A DNA stretch of 17,667 nt, from positions 1 to 17,667 of the forward strand of contig PASZ01000027.1 of the NCBI GenBank assembly GCA_002712245.1. The letters are read 5' to 3'. A model generated the notes under the pieces. It had not been told where the DNA came from. It was given only the letters and a program-made list of their open reading frames with translations, and did no database searches. This DNA comes from Fidelibacterota bacterium. GTDB lineage: Bacteria > Fidelibacterota > Marinisomatia > Marinisomatales > TCS55. Of the stretch, positions 8,888 through 16,211 are shown one piece after another. The translations under genes were made by a program, and so were the position numbers. Every line of letters starts with the position of its first letter. Position 1 is the first letter of the stretch.

Positions 8888-9595
8888 TTACAGTTCAGTT
8901 ATTTGATTAATATTTAAGATAGCTGAAATACAGGCAGACTCGCTTCTAAGTCTGCGAGGGCCTAATTTAATAAATGGTATATTATGGTCACGCAATAAAG
9001 AAATCTCGTTCTGGGAAAAATCACCTTCAGGTCCAACAATTATATTTATAGATTGTGAATTTTTAGTAATTATATCATTTATACTGCTACCTGAAAAATG
9101 ACAAACTACACTTATCTCTTTATGGTGTTTTTCTAGCCAATCTGAAAACTTAACTGGCTCCATCAATAATGGAAAAAAACTTCTGCCAGATTGCTTAGCC
9201 GATGAGACTATAATTTTATTTAATCGATCTAGATTAATAGTTTTTCGAATACTTCTTTCAAAAATGATTGGATAAATAGATTTAACCCCAAACTCAACCG
9301 CTTTTTCAATTGCCATATCCATTCTGCTTCCTTTTATAAGACCCAAGATAAGTCGAAGATCATTTTGGGATTCGCCATAATTAGAGAATGAGTCTATAAT
9401 TACACCTTTTACATTGTAATTATCAATTTTTCTAACTTCAGATTGATAGGCATTACCATTTCCATCCAACAGCCAAACTGTATCACCTATTTGACCGCGT
9501 AAAGATTTTATAAAATGATGGCTTTCTGAATTAGATAATGAAAATTTATTATTGCCTATTTGTCCTGAATTAACATGAAGATATACTTCATTCAT
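8888..9595 (-). CDS. rsmE: 16S rRNA (uracil(1498)-N(3))-methyltransferase RsmE
   Basis: This 235-residue protein belongs to the SPOUT superfamily (trefoil-knot methyltransferases). It has an N-terminal PUA-like domain (about 1-70, with SHHFIKSLRGQIGD) and a C-terminal knot carrying KAVEFGV (99-105), QSGRS (135-139), the S-adenosylmethionine loop IVGPEGDFS (186-194) and LGPRRLRSESA (211-221), the counterpart of the usual LGxRILRxETA. RsmE methylates U1498 of 16S rRNA near the decoding centre. The usual EQSxR reads KQSGR, a small departure. The gene starts 2 bp after the stop of the outer-membrane protein gene and ends one base before the HIT start, so all three are co-translated. It ends with TAA. 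Confidence 0.94.
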   Translation of the reverse strand: MNEVYLHVNSGQIGNNKFSLSNSESHHFIKSLRGQIGDTVWLLDGNGNAYQSEVRKIDNYNVKGVIIDSFSNYGESQNDLRLILGLIKGSRMDMAIEKAVEFGVKSIYPIIFERSIRKTINLDRLNKIIVSSAKQSGRSFFPLLMEPVKFSDWLEKHHKEISVVCHFSGSSINDIITKNSQSINIIVGPEGDFSQNEISLLRDHNIPFIKLGPRRLRSESACISAILNINQITEL

Positions 9596-9597
9596 TT

Positions 9598-10185
9598 TTA
9601 ATTTCGATTTCTAAAAATGTAAGAAATATTTAAGGTCATGCCATCATAGTTGTCGCGCCCATCTACCCTATGAGGCATAGGCAGGGACTCAAAACCAATG
9701 GAGGTTATAATTGAGGTGCCATTTATTTGAGGAAAATTTACCCCTACAACAAATTGACCTCCGTATGATCCATAGCCAATTGCATTACTCCACCTTCCGC
9801 GAAATGTTCTAGCATTACCATTTCCATCAACAGAATAATTAACGCCAGCTTTAAATTCAATAAATGGTGAAAAATTATTTGCAATCATCCCTTCAAATGG
9901 TAAATATCTAATCTTTGCAAAGAGCGGAAACATTATCAGTGCATCATCGCCTATATTGATTGGTCGGCCAGTGTAGTAATTAATTGCGGGCATCTCACCA
10001 TCATTTTTTACATCGATAAATTTTATTTCAAATCCAGAAAATAAATCCTCTTTCAATTCCCAATCCCCCATAAAGTGAAAGCCTGAACCCCAAGCTCCTG
10101 TTGTAAAACCAAATCCTTTCTTGTATTGTGCTTGAGGAAAAGAGCTAAATTGAATCAGCAATAATAGATAAAATATTTTTTTCAT
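9598..10185 (-). CDS. Probable outer-membrane beta-barrel protein
   Basis: This 195-residue protein starts with a signal peptide (MKKIFYLLLLIQFSSFPQAQ, probable cleavage at about 19-20). The mature part has alternating aromatic and glycine-rich strands (GFGFTTGAWGSGFHF, FIEFKAGVNYSVDG, GGQFVVGVNF, SIITSIGFESLP) and ends with a strand and aromatic residue close to the C-terminus (LNISYIFRNRN), as in small eight-strand barrels. I recognise no specific family. The start ATG overlaps the DoxX stop by 4 bp (ATGA), so translation is coupled, and AGG lies 5 bp upstream. The context (DoxX, a small membrane protein, rRNA and cofactor genes) gives no functional hint. The secreted-barrel reading is likely; the role is unknown. 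Confidence 0.8.
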   Translation of the reverse strand: MKKIFYLLLLIQFSSFPQAQYKKGFGFTTGAWGSGFHFMGDWELKEDLFSGFEIKFIDVKNDGEMPAINYYTGRPINIGDDALIMFPLFAKIRYLPFEGMIANNFSPFIEFKAGVNYSVDGNGNARTFRGRWSNAIGYGSYGGQFVVGVNFPQINGTSIITSIGFESLPMPHRVDGRDNYDGMTLNISYIFRNRN

Positions 10186-10649
10186 TGTAACCTGTTTAAT
10201 TTGTTTTTTTTGATAAATAGAAAATTGTCTAGGCTGTATTTACCTGGACCAGAAAGAAAAATAGCTATAAAAATAGAAAAGTAAATCCATGCGTTCTCAG
10301 GGCTGCCTGTACCAGTTATATGATGTAATGCAGCAATAAGCATTGTAAAGGCGACCATGAAAGCAGCGGGCTGAGTGAAAAAACCAATCAAAATCATAAC
10401 AGCACATATTGATTCAGCAAAAGCAGCCATAAACCCAAAAGGGATATTTGCAAAATCTAAAAATCCTCCAAAATGTTTAGTAAAAAAAGTTCCATACCTA
10501 TCCCATTTAGAATAATTAACGCCAGGGTTAGCGATTTTACTCCATCCATGGTTGATAAACATATAATACGATGGAAGTACCCGCATAATTAATAATGATA
10601 TATCATTATATTTATGAAGGGATAAAAGAATTTTACGATAACTAATCAT
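10182..10649 (-). CDS. DoxX family membrane protein
   Basis: The family is recognisable from LRVLPSYYMFINHGWSKI-type sequence near the start (here LIMRVLPSYYMFINHGWSK), then AFAESICAVMILIGFFTQPA, IAALHHITG and FLSGPGKYSLDNF at the end, spanning about four membrane segments. DoxX proteins include quinol-oxidase subunits and redox-linked membrane proteins; most have no assigned function. The frame is open from an ATG at 10673, but the better start is ATG 10649, because GAGGA at 10662-10658 sits 8 bp upstream. That gives 155 residues. From there it overlaps the end of the 53-residue membrane protein gene by 8 bp. Its TGA stop overlaps the next ATG by 4 bp. Confidence 0.85.
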   Translation of the reverse strand: MISYRKILLSLHKYNDISLLIMRVLPSYYMFINHGWSKIANPGVNYSKWDRYGTFFTKHFGGFLDFANIPFGFMAAFAESICAVMILIGFFTQPAAFMVAFTMLIAALHHITGTGSPENAWIYFSIFIAIFLSGPGKYSLDNFLFIKKNKLNRLQ

Positions 10650-10803
10650 TATTAATATCCTCAAAATCAGCATCTTTGATATCTAGATTCTTATAATTTT
10701 GATTCTGTTTCATTTCTAAATTTGATTTATTGTTAAAAAATAATTTTTTCACAAATAAAAAAATGAAATAAAAAACAATACCATACAAAATAGCTTTAGG
10801 CAT
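10642..10803 (-). CDS. Small single-pass membrane protein, 53 aa
   Basis: An ATG at 10803-10801 opens a 53-codon frame that ends with TAG at 10644-10642. AGGA at 10814-10811 lies 7 bp upstream, one of the better ribosome sites here. The protein has one hydrophobic segment (residues 4-18, AILYGIVFYFIFLFV), a basic KK at 19-20, a polar Asn/Lys-rich linker, and an acidic tail DIKDADFEDINND (41-53). It overlaps the kinase gene end by 8 bp and the DoxX start by 8 bp, filling what would otherwise be a 120-bp hole in a tight run of genes. The layout (short N-terminal anchor, cytosolic tail with an acidic DFE motif) recalls small Bacteroidota membrane proteins such as DUF4834, but I cannot confirm homology. 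Function unknown. Confidence 0.72.
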   Translation of the reverse strand: MPKAILYGIVFYFIFLFVKKLFFNNKSNLEMKQNQNYKNLDIKDADFEDINND

Positions 10804-11446
10804 TTTGAAGTCCTGATGTAGGGTTGAAAAATTTTGTCCCAGAAATAGGCTGTCTAATATAGCTAATCATCTCCTCGAGATCACCAGGATTTTGGACAAA
10901 ATCAATATTGTTTGTATTAATAATAATTAATGGGGTATCCTGATATCGAAAAAAATATTCATTATAGACCTGGTTAAGCGCATCTATATAATCTTCTGAC
11001 ATATTTTTCTCAAACTCACGACCTCTTTTAGCAATATTTTCCATGAGCGTTTCGGTATCAGCTTGTAAGAAAATTACGAGATCAGGATGAATAACATTTC
11101 TTTCCATCATACTTGCTACACTATCATATAATGACATTTCTTTTTCATTTAAATTTAATGATGCGAATAATCTATCCTTAACAAACATATAATCAGTAAC
11201 AACAAGGTTTTGAAACATATCTACCTGTCTAAGGTCCTGCTGTTGCTGATAGCGCTGAAGCAAAAACCATAGCTGAGTTTGAAAAGCATTGCTTTCTGGA
11301 TCTTCGTAGAAGTCTACTAAAAAAGGATTATCCTCAAAAGCTTCAAGTATTAATTTTGCACCGAGTTTTTCTGAAAGGAGGTTCGCTAAACTTGTTTTAC
11401 CAACACCAATAGTACCTTCAATCGCCACATAATACAGATTTCTCAT
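10796..11446 (-). CDS. Deoxynucleoside kinase (deoxyadenosine/deoxyguanosine kinase type)
   Basis: This 216-residue protein has a P-loop GTIGVGKTS at 11-19, the following SLANLLSEKLGAKLILEAFEDNPFL, the WFLLQRYQQQ helix, TDYMFVKDRLFA (the DR-containing substrate motif) and KRGREFEKNMSEDYI, which is the Arg-rich LID. These are the hallmarks of the dNK family, which phosphorylates deoxynucleosides with ATP for salvage to dNTPs. Bacterial members mostly prefer deoxyadenosine or deoxyguanosine; the exact preference cannot be read from sequence alone. It overlaps the folK stop by 4 bp (ATGA) and is followed by the small membrane ORF with an 8-bp overlap. The folK-kinase pairing is common in Bacteroidota and relatives and ties folate and nucleotide supply together. 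Confidence 0.9.
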   Translation of the reverse strand: MRNLYYVAIEGTIGVGKTSLANLLSEKLGAKLILEAFEDNPFLVDFYEDPESNAFQTQLWFLLQRYQQQQDLRQVDMFQNLVVTDYMFVKDRLFASLNLNEKEMSLYDSVASMMERNVIHPDLVIFLQADTETLMENIAKRGREFEKNMSEDYIDALNQVYNEYFFRYQDTPLIIINTNNIDFVQNPGDLEEMISYIRQPISGTKFFNPTSGLQNA

Positions 11447-11949
11447 GCTGTTTTTTCCAATTTATATTTTTTAACATTTGATATATCAGGACATAAAGAT
11501 AATAAATCAGAAACAGTTTTTCCATAATCCTGAACAACAAATTTAGGTGCAATTTCTGCCCATGGAACCAATACGAACTTACGAGAAAAAAGCACAGGAT
11601 GGGGAATAATTAATTCGCCTAATTCTACTGAAACCGTTTCATATGCTAAAATATCTATATCTATTAGTCTAGGTTCATTTTTTTTTCGATTCGATGGACG
11701 CCCAAGCATCATTTCAATTCCTTGACATACCTGAAGCATAGACTCTGGCTGAAGATTCGTTTCAATTTCAACAACACTATTTAAAAATTTTGGTTGATCT
11801 GTATTGTACAATGGATCAGTCTCATAAATTGATGCAGTACGATTTACAGCAATATCGTCTCTTACATCTAAAGCTGCTATTGCAGTAAATAAATTAGACT
11901 CTCTATCGCCTACATTTGCACCTAAACCTAAATAAACTAACTGATTCAT
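11443..11949 (-). CDS. folK: 2-amino-4-hydroxy-6-hydroxymethyldihydropteridine pyrophosphokinase (HPPK)
   Basis: This 168-residue protein is a typical FolK: it opens with YLGLGANVGDRESNL (6-20), has YETDPLY (42-48) and FLNSVVEIET (55-64), then the signature RPSNRKKNEPRLIDIDILAY (84-103), whose Asp97 and Asp99 should bind the two magnesium ions. IPHPVLFSRKFVLVPWAEIAP follows at 115-135. FolK transfers pyrophosphate from ATP to 6-hydroxymethyl-dihydropterin, the step before dihydropteroate synthase. The gene starts 2 bp after the folB stop and overlaps the kinase start by 4 bp (ATGA), so it is part of the same operon. The stop is TGA. Confidence 0.96.
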   Translation of the reverse strand: MNQLVYLGLGANVGDRESNLFTAIAALDVRDDIAVNRTASIYETDPLYNTDQPKFLNSVVEIETNLQPESMLQVCQGIEMMLGRPSNRKKNEPRLIDIDILAYETVSVELGELIIPHPVLFSRKFVLVPWAEIAPKFVVQDYGKTVSDLLSLCPDISNVKKYKLEKTA

Positions 11950-11951
11950 GA

Positions 11952-12308
11952 TTATTTACTTTTTTCTATCTCTACCTCAATCGTATCAAGAATTCCGTTG
12001 ATTTGAACCTTGGGTTTTCTCACCCTAACTAATACTTTTTCAATTTCAAATTTAGATAAAATCTGGTCACCTATCGTATTGGACAACGTTTCAATCAAAT
12101 TAAATCTTTTATTAGAAACAATGGAATTGACAAGCTTGAAAATAGCGTCATAATTGATAGCTTCATCAATATCATCAGATTTTATAGCACGAGTAAATGA
12201 AGTTTCAATTTCAACATCTACCTCAAAAGGTGCACCAACTTCTTTCTCGTAATCATATACACCATGATACCCAAAAAACTGCATATTTTTTAGTTTTATA
12301 ACGCTCAT
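11952..12308 (-). CDS. folB: Dihydroneopterin aldolase
   Basis: At 118 residues this is a normal FolB length. Conserved features are FFGYHGVYDYEKEVGAPF at 11-28 (Glu21 in the position of the pterin-binding or catalytic glutamate region), INYDAIF (Tyr53), LIETLS (Glu73) and the RKPK run at 97-100, whose lysine is the catalytic base region. FolB cleaves 7,8-dihydroneopterin to 6-hydroxymethyl-dihydropterin and glycolaldehyde, the substrate for the next gene, folK. It is the first gene of the long run that continues to smc. There is no Shine-Dalgarno site before its ATG; a candidate promoter places the transcript start only a few bases upstream, so leaderless translation is possible. It ends with TAA. 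Confidence 0.95.
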   Translation of the reverse strand: MSVIKLKNMQFFGYHGVYDYEKEVGAPFEVDVEIETSFTRAIKSDDIDEAINYDAIFKLVNSIVSNKRFNLIETLSNTIGDQILSKFEIEKVLVRVRKPKVQINGILDTIEVEIEKSK

Positions 12309-12319
12309 ACAATAGATGA

Positions 12320-12348
12320 ATTTAAGAGGTTGAGTCTTCGCTAATCAA
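12320..12348 (-). promoter_or_regulatory. Candidate promoter of the folB operon
   Basis: On the minus strand TTGATT (12348-12343) and TTAAAT (12325-12320) are separated by 17 bp. Each matches the sigma-70 hexamers at 4 of 6 positions. It lies just past the groEL terminator and about 12 bp before the folB ATG, giving almost no leader. The placement is sensible but the match is modest. Confidence 0.3.
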
Positions 12349-12357
12349 GTTTGACGT

Positions 12358-12393
12358 AAAAAAAAACCCTCTCATATTAAAGAGAGGGTTTTT
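12358..12393 (-). terminator. Rho-independent terminator of groESL
   Basis: A perfect 7-bp stem CCCTCTC/GAGAGGG (12367-12373 with 12382-12388) has an 8-base loop. On the minus strand it is followed by nine T residues (12366-12358), and A/T pairing extends the stem by several bp. It sits 27 bp past the groEL stop. The flanking T run on the plus side (12389-12393) would make it partly bidirectional, but no plus-strand gene reaches it. Confidence 0.93.
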
Positions 12394-12414
12394 AAAGTGC
12401 AATAAATACACAGT

Positions 12415-12948
12415 TTACATCATACCGCCCATACCACCCATACCTGGATCCATTGGAGGCATTGGTGGGGCTTCTTTCTCAGGAGTTTCTGTAACAGCAG
12501 CTTCAGTCGTTAGAATCATACCTGCTATAGATGTAGCGTTTTGTACAGCTACTCTAGCAACTTTAGTTGGGTCAATAATTCCAGCTTTGAACATATTAAC
12601 ATATTCACCAGTACGAGCATCATAACCAAAATCATCTTTTCCTTCTCGAACAGCTTGAGCAACAATCGATGGTTCCACTCCTGCGTTTGAACAAATCTGA
12701 CGCAAAGGAGCGTCTAAGGCTCTTCGCATAATATCAACGCCAACTGCCTCTTCCTCATCAACTTTAACTTTATCTAAAGCTGGTGCGGTACGAAGAAGTG
12801 CAACTCCACCACCTGGAATAATACCTTCCTCAACAGCAGCTCTGGTTGCATGTAATGCATCTTCAACCCGTGCCTTCTTTTCTTTCATTTCTACCTCTGT
12901 TGCTGCACCAACATTTATGACAGCAACACCACCAGAAAGTTTAGCCAA
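12415..12948 (-). CDS. groEL: Chaperonin GroEL, C-terminal part (gene interrupted by in-frame TAA)
   Basis: This is the 3' third of groEL, in the same frame as the upstream part. It begins at a TTG (12948) two codons after the stop; in the intact protein that codon is simply the Leu of RLAKLSGG. It contains [20 protein letters not shown], the [19 protein letters not shown] helix, GGGVALLR, the equatorial-domain segment [33 protein letters not shown] and the usual Gly-Met-rich tail GMGGMGGMM. Alone it would be a piece of apical, intermediate and equatorial domains, not a chaperonin. Re-initiation at TTG without a ribosome site is unlikely to yield function. The gene ends with TAA and is followed by the terminator. 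Confidence 0.94.
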   Translation of the reverse strand: MAKLSGGVAVINVGAATEVEMKEKKARVEDALHATRAAVEEGIIPGGGVALLRTAPALDKVKVDEEEAVGVDIMRRALDAPLRQICSNAGVEPSIVAQAVREGKDDFGYDARTGEYVNMFKAGIIDPTKVARVAVQNATSIAGMILTTEAAVTETPEKEAPPMPPMDPGMGGMGGMM

Positions 12949-12951
12949 GCG

Positions 12952-14055
<1,104 letters not shown>

Positions 14056-14062
14056 TTACTCC

Positions 14063-14353
14063 TTATAATACTGCGAGAATATCACTCTCGCGCATAATTA
14101 AATATTCTTTACCTTCAAAAGAAAACTCGGTTCCGCTATATTTTCCATAGAGCACCTTATCTCCTTTTTTTAATTCCATTGCAACTTTGCTTCCAGAATC
14201 TGATACCTTTCCAGGTCCAGTAGCTGCAACAGTTCCTTGTTGAGGTTTCTCCTGAGCAGTATCTGGAAGAATAATGCCCCCAGAGGACACTTCTTCAGCT
14301 GGAGCTGGTTCTACAACAACTCGATCAGCTAAAGGCTTAACTTTTAGCGCCAT
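14063..14353 (-). CDS. groES: Co-chaperonin GroES
   Basis: The 96-residue product is the normal length. Recognisable parts are [16 protein letters not shown] at the start, [20 protein letters not shown] with the mobile loop that docks on Gro[16 protein letters not shown] and [12 protein letters not shown] at the end. GroES caps the GroEL ring as a heptamer. The frame is open from an ATG at 14359, but AGGAG (14365-14361) is only 1 bp from it and 7 bp from the second ATG at 14353, so the second is the true start (MALKVKPL). The gene is followed 13 bp later by groEL. It ends with TAA. Upstream lie a palindrome, a candidate promoter and a CIRCE-like element. Confidence 0.97.
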   Translation of the reverse strand: MALKVKPLADRVVVEPAPAEEVSSGGIILPDTAQEKPQQGTVAATGPGKVSDSGSKVAMELKKGDKVLYGKYSGTEFSFEGKEYLIMRESDILAVL

Positions 14354-14360
14354 GTTCATT

Positions 14361-14365
14361 CTCCT
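14361..14365 (-). promoter_or_regulatory. Ribosome binding site of groES
   Basis: The minus strand reads AGGAG, 7 bp before ATG 14353. It decides the groES start in favour of the second of two in-frame ATGs. Confidence 0.8.
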
Positions 14366-14393
14366 ATTTTTAATAATTGATTAATATAAAAAT

Positions 14394-14407
14394 TTTCAGC
14401 GCTGAAA
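14394..14407. repeat. 14-bp perfect palindrome over the predicted groES start site
   Basis: TTTCAGCGCTGAAA is a perfect palindrome, 41 bp upstream of the groES ATG. It touches the candidate -10 box (14407-14412) and covers the expected transcript start, where a repressor would block initiation. It is distinct from the CIRCE element 33 bp further up. I do not recognise a known operator in it. Confidence 0.55.
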
Positions 14408-14434
14408 TTAAACTGATTTGTAGGCATTATTCAA
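14407..14434 (-). promoter_or_regulatory. Candidate promoter of groESL
   Basis: The minus strand has TTGAAT (14434-14429), a 16-bp spacer and TTTAAT (14412-14407); these match the sigma-70 hexamers at 4 and 5 of 6 positions. It lies between the CIRCE-like element and the palindrome. Transcription would start near 14400, leaving a leader of about 45 bases. Having CIRCE upstream of -35 is less usual than CIRCE in the leader, so another promoter further up, inside the 3' end of dut, cannot be excluded. Confidence 0.35.
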
Positions 14435-14440
14435 TGATTT

Positions 14441-14467
14441 TTAGCAGTCTTGCGTAATGACTGCTAA
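14441..14467. promoter_or_regulatory. CIRCE-like heat-shock operator (HrcA site)
   Basis: TTAGCAGTC, nine bases (TTGCGTAAT), then GACTGCTAA form a perfect 9-9-9 inverted repeat upstream of groES. The CIRCE consensus is TTAGCACTC-N9-GAGTGCTAA; each arm differs at one base and the two changes mirror each other, so symmetry is kept. HrcA binds CIRCE and represses groESL and dnaK operons until heat shock. hrcA itself is not in this window. Geometry, spacing and position make the assignment strong despite the variant base. Confidence 0.88.
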
Positions 14468-14493
14468 AATAAAGATAAAATAGAAATTATTGA

Positions 14494-14931
14494 TTATTTC
14501 CCTGTACTGCCAAAACCTCCTTCCCCTCTAGTCGTTTCAGATAATTCATCTACAATTTCGAAATGAATTGGCGATCCATTCATGGCAACAATTTGAAACA
14601 GTCTTTGGTTTGGCTCCACAGTATAGTCTTCACTTTTGACATTATCAACAACAGCCATTATTTCACCGCGATATCCTCCATCTATAAGGCCAATTGAATT
14701 GCATAATCTTAACGGTGTCTTTGCAATGCTTGATCTAGGCATTAATAAATAAGGCTTCTCATTATCAGGCTCGCAGGCAATCTGTAAATGAATTAGAGCA
14801 GTATCGCCTGCAGAAATAGTTTGTTGCGAAATAATAAATACATCAAGCCCTGCATCTCCATGGTGAAAATGGCCATGATTTTTGTACATTTGCTTAACTT
14901 CTGCGTTGAAAGGTTTAATTTTTAATTTCAC
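14494..14931 (-). CDS. dut: Deoxyuridine 5'-triphosphate nucleotidohydrolase (dUTPase)
   Basis: All five motifs of the trimeric dUTPase are present in the 145 residues: DAGLDV at 26-31 (I), PRSSI at 65-69 (II), GLIDGGYRGE at 81-90 (III, with the base-recognition hairpin), QRLFQIV at 109-115 (IV) and the mobile Gly-rich RGEGGFGSTG at 135-144 (V). The enzyme splits dUTP to dUMP and pyrophosphate, keeping uracil out of DNA and feeding thymidylate synthesis. The start is GTG at 14931, whose G is also the last base of the ahcY TAG stop (TAGTG), so translation is coupled. A His-rich stretch (HGHFHHG, 19-25) sits just before motif I. The gene ends with TAA 27 bp before the CIRCE-like element. Confidence 0.96.
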   Translation of the reverse strand: MKLKIKPFNAEVKQMYKNHGHFHHGDAGLDVFIISQQTISAGDTALIHLQIACEPDNEKPYLLMPRSSIAKTPLRLCNSIGLIDGGYRGEIMAVVDNVKSEDYTVEPNQRLFQIVAMNGSPIHFEIVDELSETTRGEGGFGSTGK

Positions 14932-16211
14932 TAGGTTCCCTCCTGCCAGGTTTGTAAATATTTTTTTTGCTCATCTGATAAACCATCTAGATATATTTCT
15001 TTTGTTTCTAGTGCAATTTTAGCAACCTCATTATCAATTGACATTGGAACATCGCATACTGAAGGTTTCAAATTTTGATAGTTTTCAACTAAATATTCAA
15101 TGCACAGAGCCTGGATAGCGAAGCTTGCATCCATTATTTCAATAGGATGACCTTGGCCTGTTGGTTGAGATAGATTAACTAACCTCCCCTTTGAAAGAAG
15201 AACTAGATGTTTACCATTATTCAAAAAATATTTATCTACGTTTGGAAGGATCTCTTTTGATGAGCTGGAATAAGATTCTAAACCATTTATATCAATTTCA
15301 TTATTAAAATGACCAGCATTAGCTAGAATTGCACCGTTTTTCATTTTTTCCATGTGTTTTATACCTATAGCATGCTTATTTCCTGTTGCCGAGATGAATA
15401 TATCTCCTAGATGAACTATCTCATCTAAAGACCCTACCCAGCATCCATCATAATGCGCTTCAAGCGCTCGATGATAGCCAGATGAGCCCTCAGTGCTACT
15501 AGAAGCTGTTTCGACTACAAAAACCTTTGCCCCAAGCCCTTTAAGGCGATTCGCTATACCTCTTCCACACCATCCATAGCCTACAACTATAATATTTTTC
15601 CCTGCTATAAGGGTATTTGTTGCCGATAGAATACCTTCAATAACGCTTTGCCCCGTACCATATCTATTGTCAAAAAGGTATTTAGAATTGGCATTATTTA
15701 CAGCCATCACAGGAAAATTAAGCGCTTTTTCTTTATGCATTGCTTTTAACCTAACAATACCTGTGGTGGTTTCTTCGCAGGCCCCTAAAATATTTTTAAC
15801 ATATTCAGGATATTTTTTATGTGCTAAAAATATTAAATCACACCCATCATCTATTAGAAGCTGAGGTTGCGATGTCATAACATTTTTTAAACATTCATAG
15901 TATTCATCATTGGTTTGATTCGCCCATGCATGAATATCCATTTCTTCAGATAGCGCTGCAGAAATATGATCATCAGTTGTTAGGGGGTTACACGAGGAAG
16001 CTGAAACCTCAGCTCCACCTTTTTGTAGGGCGCGAAGTAAAACACCTGTTTTCTTCTCAAGGTGTAATGCTACACCAATTTTTATACCTTTTAAAGGTTT
16101 GTATTTTATAAATCGCTTTGCAATGCTTTGCATGATGGGCATTCTCTCCTCCGCCCATGACAGCAAATTATTTCCATTGGATTTTGATCCTTGTTTTGAA
16201 ATTCTACTCAT
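14931..16211 (-). CDS. ahcY: Adenosylhomocysteinase
   Basis: The 426-residue protein keeps the catalytic set: His50, Asp121/Asp122, Glu146, Lys177, Asp181-Asn182 and His301 (AGHFN). It also has the NAD loop GYGWCGRG at 211-218 and the end-of-protein region SQPTGQGHPIEIMDASFA. SKYLFDNRYGTGQS resembles the Thermotoga/archaeal class more than the longer eukaryotic and proteobacterial type. The enzyme converts S-adenosylhomocysteine to adenosine and homocysteine, relieving product inhibition of methyltransferases. One oddity: after the ribose-binding Glu234, where the family usually has VDPIRALEA, there is TASSSTEGSSGYHRALEA, about nine residues more. The C-terminal Lys-Tyr motif of the long class is changed to KKYLQTW. 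It overlaps the permease stop by 8 bp, and dut follows with a 1-bp overlap. Confidence 0.94.
   Translation of the reverse strand: MSRISKQGSKSNGNNLLSWAEERMPIMQSIAKRFIKYKPLKGIKIGVALHLEKKTGVLLRALQKGGAEVSASSCNPLTTDDHISAALSEEMDIHAWANQTNDEYYECLKNVMTSQPQLLIDDGCDLIFLAHKKYPEYVKNILGACEETTTGIVRLKAMHKEKALNFPVMAVNNANSKYLFDNRYGTGQSVIEGILSATNTLIAGKNIIVVGYGWCGRGIANRLKGLGAKVFVVETASSSTEGSSGYHRALEAHYDGCWVGSLDEIVHLGDIFISATGNKHAIGIKHMEKMKNGAILANAGHFNNEIDINGLESYSSSSKEILPNVDKYFLNNGKHLVLLSKGRLVNLSQPTGQGHPIEIMDASFAIQALCIEYLVENYQNLKPSVCDVPMSIDNEVAKIALETKEIYLDGLSDEQKKYLQTWQEGT

Noticed and set aside
12415..12948. A separate short chaperonin gene starting at TTG 12948
   Set aside because: The frame continues from the upstream part with one codon between stop and TTG, and it has no ribosome site; it is the remainder of groEL.
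14441..14467. The inverted repeat after dut as a dut terminator
   Set aside because: It has no T run following the stem on the minus strand, and its sequence and 9-9-9 geometry match CIRCE.
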